Shown piece by piece: positions 60,328-64,000 of a DNA stretch of 64,000 nt (its first letter is position 1; every line of letters begins with the position of its first letter). The notes below the pieces were generated by a model that was not told the DNA's origin, made no database searches, and was given only the letters and a program-made list of their open reading frames with translations. Position numbers and translations under genes: made by a program. The DNA is taken from NCBI GenBank assembly GCA_038496445.1, contig JALMLS010000455.1:248001-312000 (forward strand), in the 5' to 3' direction. Source of the DNA: Trichosphaerium sp. ATCC 40318. Its lineage: Eukaryota; Discosea; Flabellinia; Trichosidae.

Positions 60328-62841
60328 TTACTCGTCCTCATCAGCAACAACATTTTGGCCATCTCCAGCGTCTTCAGCATCATCAGCAGTATCCTCTACT
60401 TGGACATCCGCTTCATCTGTTTCGTCTCCTTCTGGATCATCTTCAACTTGTTCATCGTCTTCAACTTCATCATTTGTTGCTTCCTCAACCTCATTTTCTT
60501 CTTCCTGAGGCTCTGCAACGTTTTCCTCTGCAACTTCATCATCTGCTACTGTATCTTCTTCAGGTCGAGCATCTTCTTCGGCAACATCTACGCCTTCACC
60601 ACTCTCGTCATTTTCAGCTACATCCACTTCTTCGTCTACTTGTTCTTCTTCCTTCTCGAGAGCTTCTTCAGCTGAAGCTTCGTTCTCTACTGGTGGTTCA
60701 GCGTCCTCAAGTGTCTCATCTTCTTTTGGTTTTTCTGTTTCTTTTTCTTTATCTTCCTCTGCAGGTTCTTTATCTTCAGTAGATTTAACCTCTTCTTCTG
60801 TTACAGGTTGTTTTACTTCGTCTCTACCAACACAAGGTTAACAAACACCACACGACCTATAAATACAACTATATGCATAATATATAATATCACAACAAAG
60901 TGTTATAATCTCTAGAGAACATAGAACACGTAAAGCGTGCAAACGCAAGAAAAAAAAGTCAATTGATGTCAAATAGGCAACAATCATCTTCACAATTCTA
61001 CGCGATTTTCTCGTGGTAACAGATGTGTAAATAGATAAATACACAAAGGAAACATACATACATAGATAATAGATACAATAGATAAATAAAAAAAAATTGT
61101 TGATTTTCTTTACGCGCTTTCATCAAGTAGCACTACAACATTCTCCTTTTGCGTTTTTTTTGTTTTTTTTAAAAGAGGCAAGCAAAGCAAGAGGAATCTC
61201 CTAGCAAAGCCCCCAAAAAAAAAAACAAGGTGAAAACGCAACAAAACCAAAAAAAACCCGTGATACAGTACATATAATGTGTTTACATTGCAAAAACGTA
61301 CTGCCTTTTCTTAACACTATTCCCACCTGCAGCTGCTTTTTGAAAAGCAGCCATTCTTTCCTTTAAACTCTTAACACCTAACGAAATCGTTAGCAACAGT
61401 TATAACAACGCCAACCGAAAAGCAAGGCCTAAAAATGAATTTAAAAACTTACCAGTTGGTAAAACTCTGGCGCCGCTGGTGTTGCTAGAACCACTTCGAT
61501 TCACTGGCATAGTTGCAGAGCGTGCTAAAAGTGAATTTAGTAATGCAATTGAAAGGAAATTGAAAAACACTCCGAAGCCGGAGAACAAAATTATGAGATC
61601 ATAAATGATTGATCTTGTGCTAGAACTACTTGTTCGATTTTCTCGTACCTCGTGTAGTAGTAGACGTTTGTGTATTGCGTGTGGCACCACTACCATATGA
61701 TCTTCCATATGAAGGTGTAGTCTTCTGCTGAGGAGGCTTGCTTCTGTAAGGAGAATAACCACTTCGAACTGGGGTCTTAGTTGGAGTAGTGGTTCTATTG
61801 TAGCCGCTGGTTGTTTTGGATGTTTGTGGGGTGCTCTTCTGTGCTGCGTTGGTTTGTTTAATCCTATCTCTAAGAGCGACATCCGTTAGCAACCAATTTG
61901 ATTAGTAAAAATTATGTAAACGTACTGTACAGACATCTTAGGAGTTGACGAACCACCAGACGATACTGGCACTACCATTGCCAAAAGCGTTTTTTGTTTG
62001 CTTCCAAGCTCACGTCTACGCTCTTCAAAATAATCGTCTGAGCTCTTCATAGTCTCCACTTGGCGTTTACCAACACCTAATAGATGTTTGTGAGTGAAAA
62101 AAAAAACGTGCGATTGTGGAAAGTTGTTAATTTTTTCTATAACGCCAAAAACCGCCTTGTACGATTAAACGAGATGAAACCACGTTAAGGAAAGAGGGAA
62201 CAAAAAAAAAAAAAGAAAAATTAAGATTTTCGTCTTGTATTTAAAATTACCGGTATGTGTGGCTGCCCATTGTTTTCTAGGTACCATATTATCTTTGTTT
62301 AGTTTTGCGAGAAGACCAACACCGCCACCTAGATTTTGTTAAACCCATACTAATTAAGCGTTTCGTACCAATCTTTTCTGCGTATCTGTGGACGTTTTGT
62401 GCTTTAATGTGTCGCTTTTCTGGTCCGTGACACCGTACGCCCTAAAACATTCTAATTAATCTCGCGTGTTGTATAATAGAGTACATTGGCGTTCCACAAA
62501 ATGTTTTGCGTAGTTTTTAAAACGAACAAACAAAAAAAAAATAGAGACTGTCGATAAAAAGCGCAAACTGCAAGAACAATGGATAAACGAAAAAGAAAGA
62601 GAGGGTTGACAACAGCGGATGATTATTTTGCTAATTACACTTTTGCGTGTTTTAAAACAAAATGTAAGGAGTGTAACAGCGCGCTGTAGCAAAATTTCGA
62701 GCGCAGTGCATCGTAAGTTCGCCAAAAAAAAGCTAAAATAAACAAACACTGATCTTGTAACGAGTAACTAACCTGCACTTTTGGCCATTTGCGGGCGGCA
62801 TTAGATTGATTTGATCTCCAGGCTTGTCCTGTTGTTGTCAT
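60328..62841 (-). CDS. Acidic-tailed, Ser/Thr/basic-linker protein (about 440 aa)
   Basis: About eight exons. It starts MTTTGQAWRSNQSNAARKW. A middle part has VGLLAKLNKDNMVPRKQWAATH and ETMKSSDDYFEERRRELG, possibly short actin- or membrane-binding helices. A disordered Arg/Thr/Tyr-rich stretch follows (SGYNRTTTPTKTPVRSGY), then a helix SLKERMAAFQKAAA. The last exon (60328-60826) codes about 165 mostly Glu/Asp residues. The charge split (basic centre, acidic tail) suggests a scaffold or chaperone-like cytoskeletal protein. No family was identified. A long intron (about 470 nt) precedes the acidic exon. Confidence 0.6.
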
Positions 62842-63176
62842 TAACGCAGGCCAATTATTTGTTTAGTAATTTTGACCTTTTTTTCAAAACAAAAGAAGAA
62901 CTTCTAAACTACAATAAAATATACTTTTTACGCATAAAAAATACATTGCCCGGGGTTTTTGAATGACATGATAAAACATGAAGTTTTTGAGCAAACATTT
63001 CTCATGAAAATAACATATAGAACTCACAATACATGTAATTAGTGAGAACGTATTACTATGTAACATTTAGGATACTTCATATTCTTTTAAGATGGCGCTA
63101 TCGGATTGTTTTGTTATCAAGTTTATTAAAAACTTCACTGAAGTTCAGCTGTTGTACTCATTTTTACTCTCTTTTC
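62842..63176. other. Intergenic, 335 nt
   Basis: Between two minus-strand genes; A/T-rich, no ORF with support. Confidence 0.4.
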
Positions 63177-63963
63177 TTATTCTATACCTTCAAGTTCTCG
63201 CATTTTTGCCCGAACGTCAGATGGTACTTCCGTTTTTTTCATCTTATCGTAGTCGAAAAACACAAGCCTAAGGAAAGGTGTTAACAACATTGGAATATAA
63301 AATCCAAAAAATGAATAACAAAATAGTTTGTTGCATACCGCGCTTTTCCCAACGCTGCAGGCTTATTATTTTCATCAGTCTATTAATAACATGTAAGAAT
63401 TACACCGAATTTTGTGGAGTTGAGTTGATCACGTGATCAACTGAAGAATTCATGAGAAAAAGCTCGTACCACACTGTATTCTACGTTCCATGACGTCTTA
63501 CCAATACTCGTTGTTCGAGCATTGATGGCTACCTTTCCTGGGTATTCAAGTGCTCTCAAGAACTTGCAATCGGCTTCTGCAAGGATCACACTTATACCTT
63601 CATCTTTAGCGACGAGATTCAACTTTTTCATGTGTTCAAGGCGAACCATTTCAAACCATGCTAAAGCGAATTAGAAATTATCACAAAAAAGCGGTTTAGG
63701 CCTACAAGTGAAGCGACACGAACCGCTTTAAGTAGAATACGCGCATGACACTCTAATTTTTTTGTTTTGATGGTAACTAGGTTCATACCATAGTATTGTA
63801 CGTTGTTTACATGCTTAAAAACGTCCTGTGATGCCCATTCGATCTCTCTATGTATTGTGGCAGTCCATTTTTTAGTGTCAGTTGTACAATAACGTCTTGT
63901 AGCGGTATTGCGTTTTTTAACGGTCTGACGCGCGAGCGTGGCTACTCTATAGCCCTGTAACAT
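63177..63963 (-). CDS. Hot-dog-fold acyl-CoA thioesterase, mitochondrial type (165 aa)
   Basis: Four exons (63789-63963, 63470-63660, 63339-63379, 63177-63267), 498 nt in phase. The N-terminus (MLQGYRVATLARQTVKKRN) is basic and lacks acidic residues, as in mitochondrial presequences. The domain shows EIEWASQDVFKHVNNVQYY (the hot-dog central helix entry, with HVNN), WFEMVRLEHM, GISVILAEADCKFLRALEYPG and IGKTSWNVEYSV, the order of the 4HBT family. It should hydrolyse acyl-CoA thioesters. The catalytic Asp of 4HBT types is replaced by Gln in the W-x-S-Q-D segment, although the next residue is Asp. ATG at 63961-63963 is the first in frame. Confidence 0.8.
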
Positions 63964-64000
63964 TGTTTGCGAATTTGTACCGTGTGTTTCTGCCTTAAAT

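Noticed and set aside
60273-60782. Large plus-strand ORFs opposite the acidic exon
   Set aside because: Reverse reading of Glu/Asp codon runs; the minus strand gives a spliced, stop-terminated protein.

Overview
This is intron-dense nuclear DNA of a unicellular eukaryote. It is AT-rich, with genes packed on both strands, mostly short spliceosomal introns (about 40-120 nt, some of only 25-26 nt) and many 5' splice sites of the form GTACG. No rRNA, tRNA, CRISPR array or bacterial operon was seen. The gene content (talin with FERM and I/LWEQ regions, a Frizzled-type receptor with CRD, a Slo-type K+ channel, C2-RasGAP, LIM, Mediator MED20, NCBP3) fits a free-living, probably amoeboid protist. I cannot assign the lineage from sequence alone. 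Gene models were built by hand from reading frame, splice signals and intron phase, so most single-frame ORFs are only pieces of multi-exon genes.

Layout. 1-8 kb: a partial LRR/F-box-like gene, a 281-aa unknown protein, a small PQ-rich two-TM protein, a type II membrane fucosyltransferase-like enzyme with a Pro/Thr stalk, and a beta-trefoil (ricin-B-type) lectin with one probable frameshift. 9-14 kb: two type I membrane surface proteins. 14-23 kb: a C2-RasGAP gene diverging from a roughly 1000-residue Slo/BK-like channel. 24-28 kb: a GPI-anchored LamG-like protein, then three more copies of the PQ-rich two-TM family, two of them in an inverted duplication that appears to share a single last exon. 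28-32 kb: an F-box-like/MORN protein, a protein made of L-L-P-H-L-D-x heptads, and a small membrane protein. 32-47 kb: two paralogues that join tandem WY/YPEYxW repeats to a putative PD-(D/E)XK nuclease domain; between them lie a LIM protein, MED20, NCBP3, a Frizzled-like receptor and a small multipass protein. 47.6-59.9 kb: one apparent gene of about 55 exons. 60-64 kb: an acidic, basic-linker protein and a mitochondrial-type hot-dog thioesterase.

The most unusual locus is 47,605-59,940. Its N-terminus (VIT-VWA) and C-terminus (helical region plus DUF2135) are the two ends of a known VIT/VWA/DUF2135 family. Between them, in one phase-consistent exon chain, lie a talin-like rod with an I/LWEQ module, a coiled coil, a degenerate FERM F2-F3, an eIF2-beta-like core with zinc ribbon, a complete talin FERM F0-F3 and more talin rod. 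The eIF2-beta zinc ribbon and the start of talin F0 are in the same uninterrupted exon.
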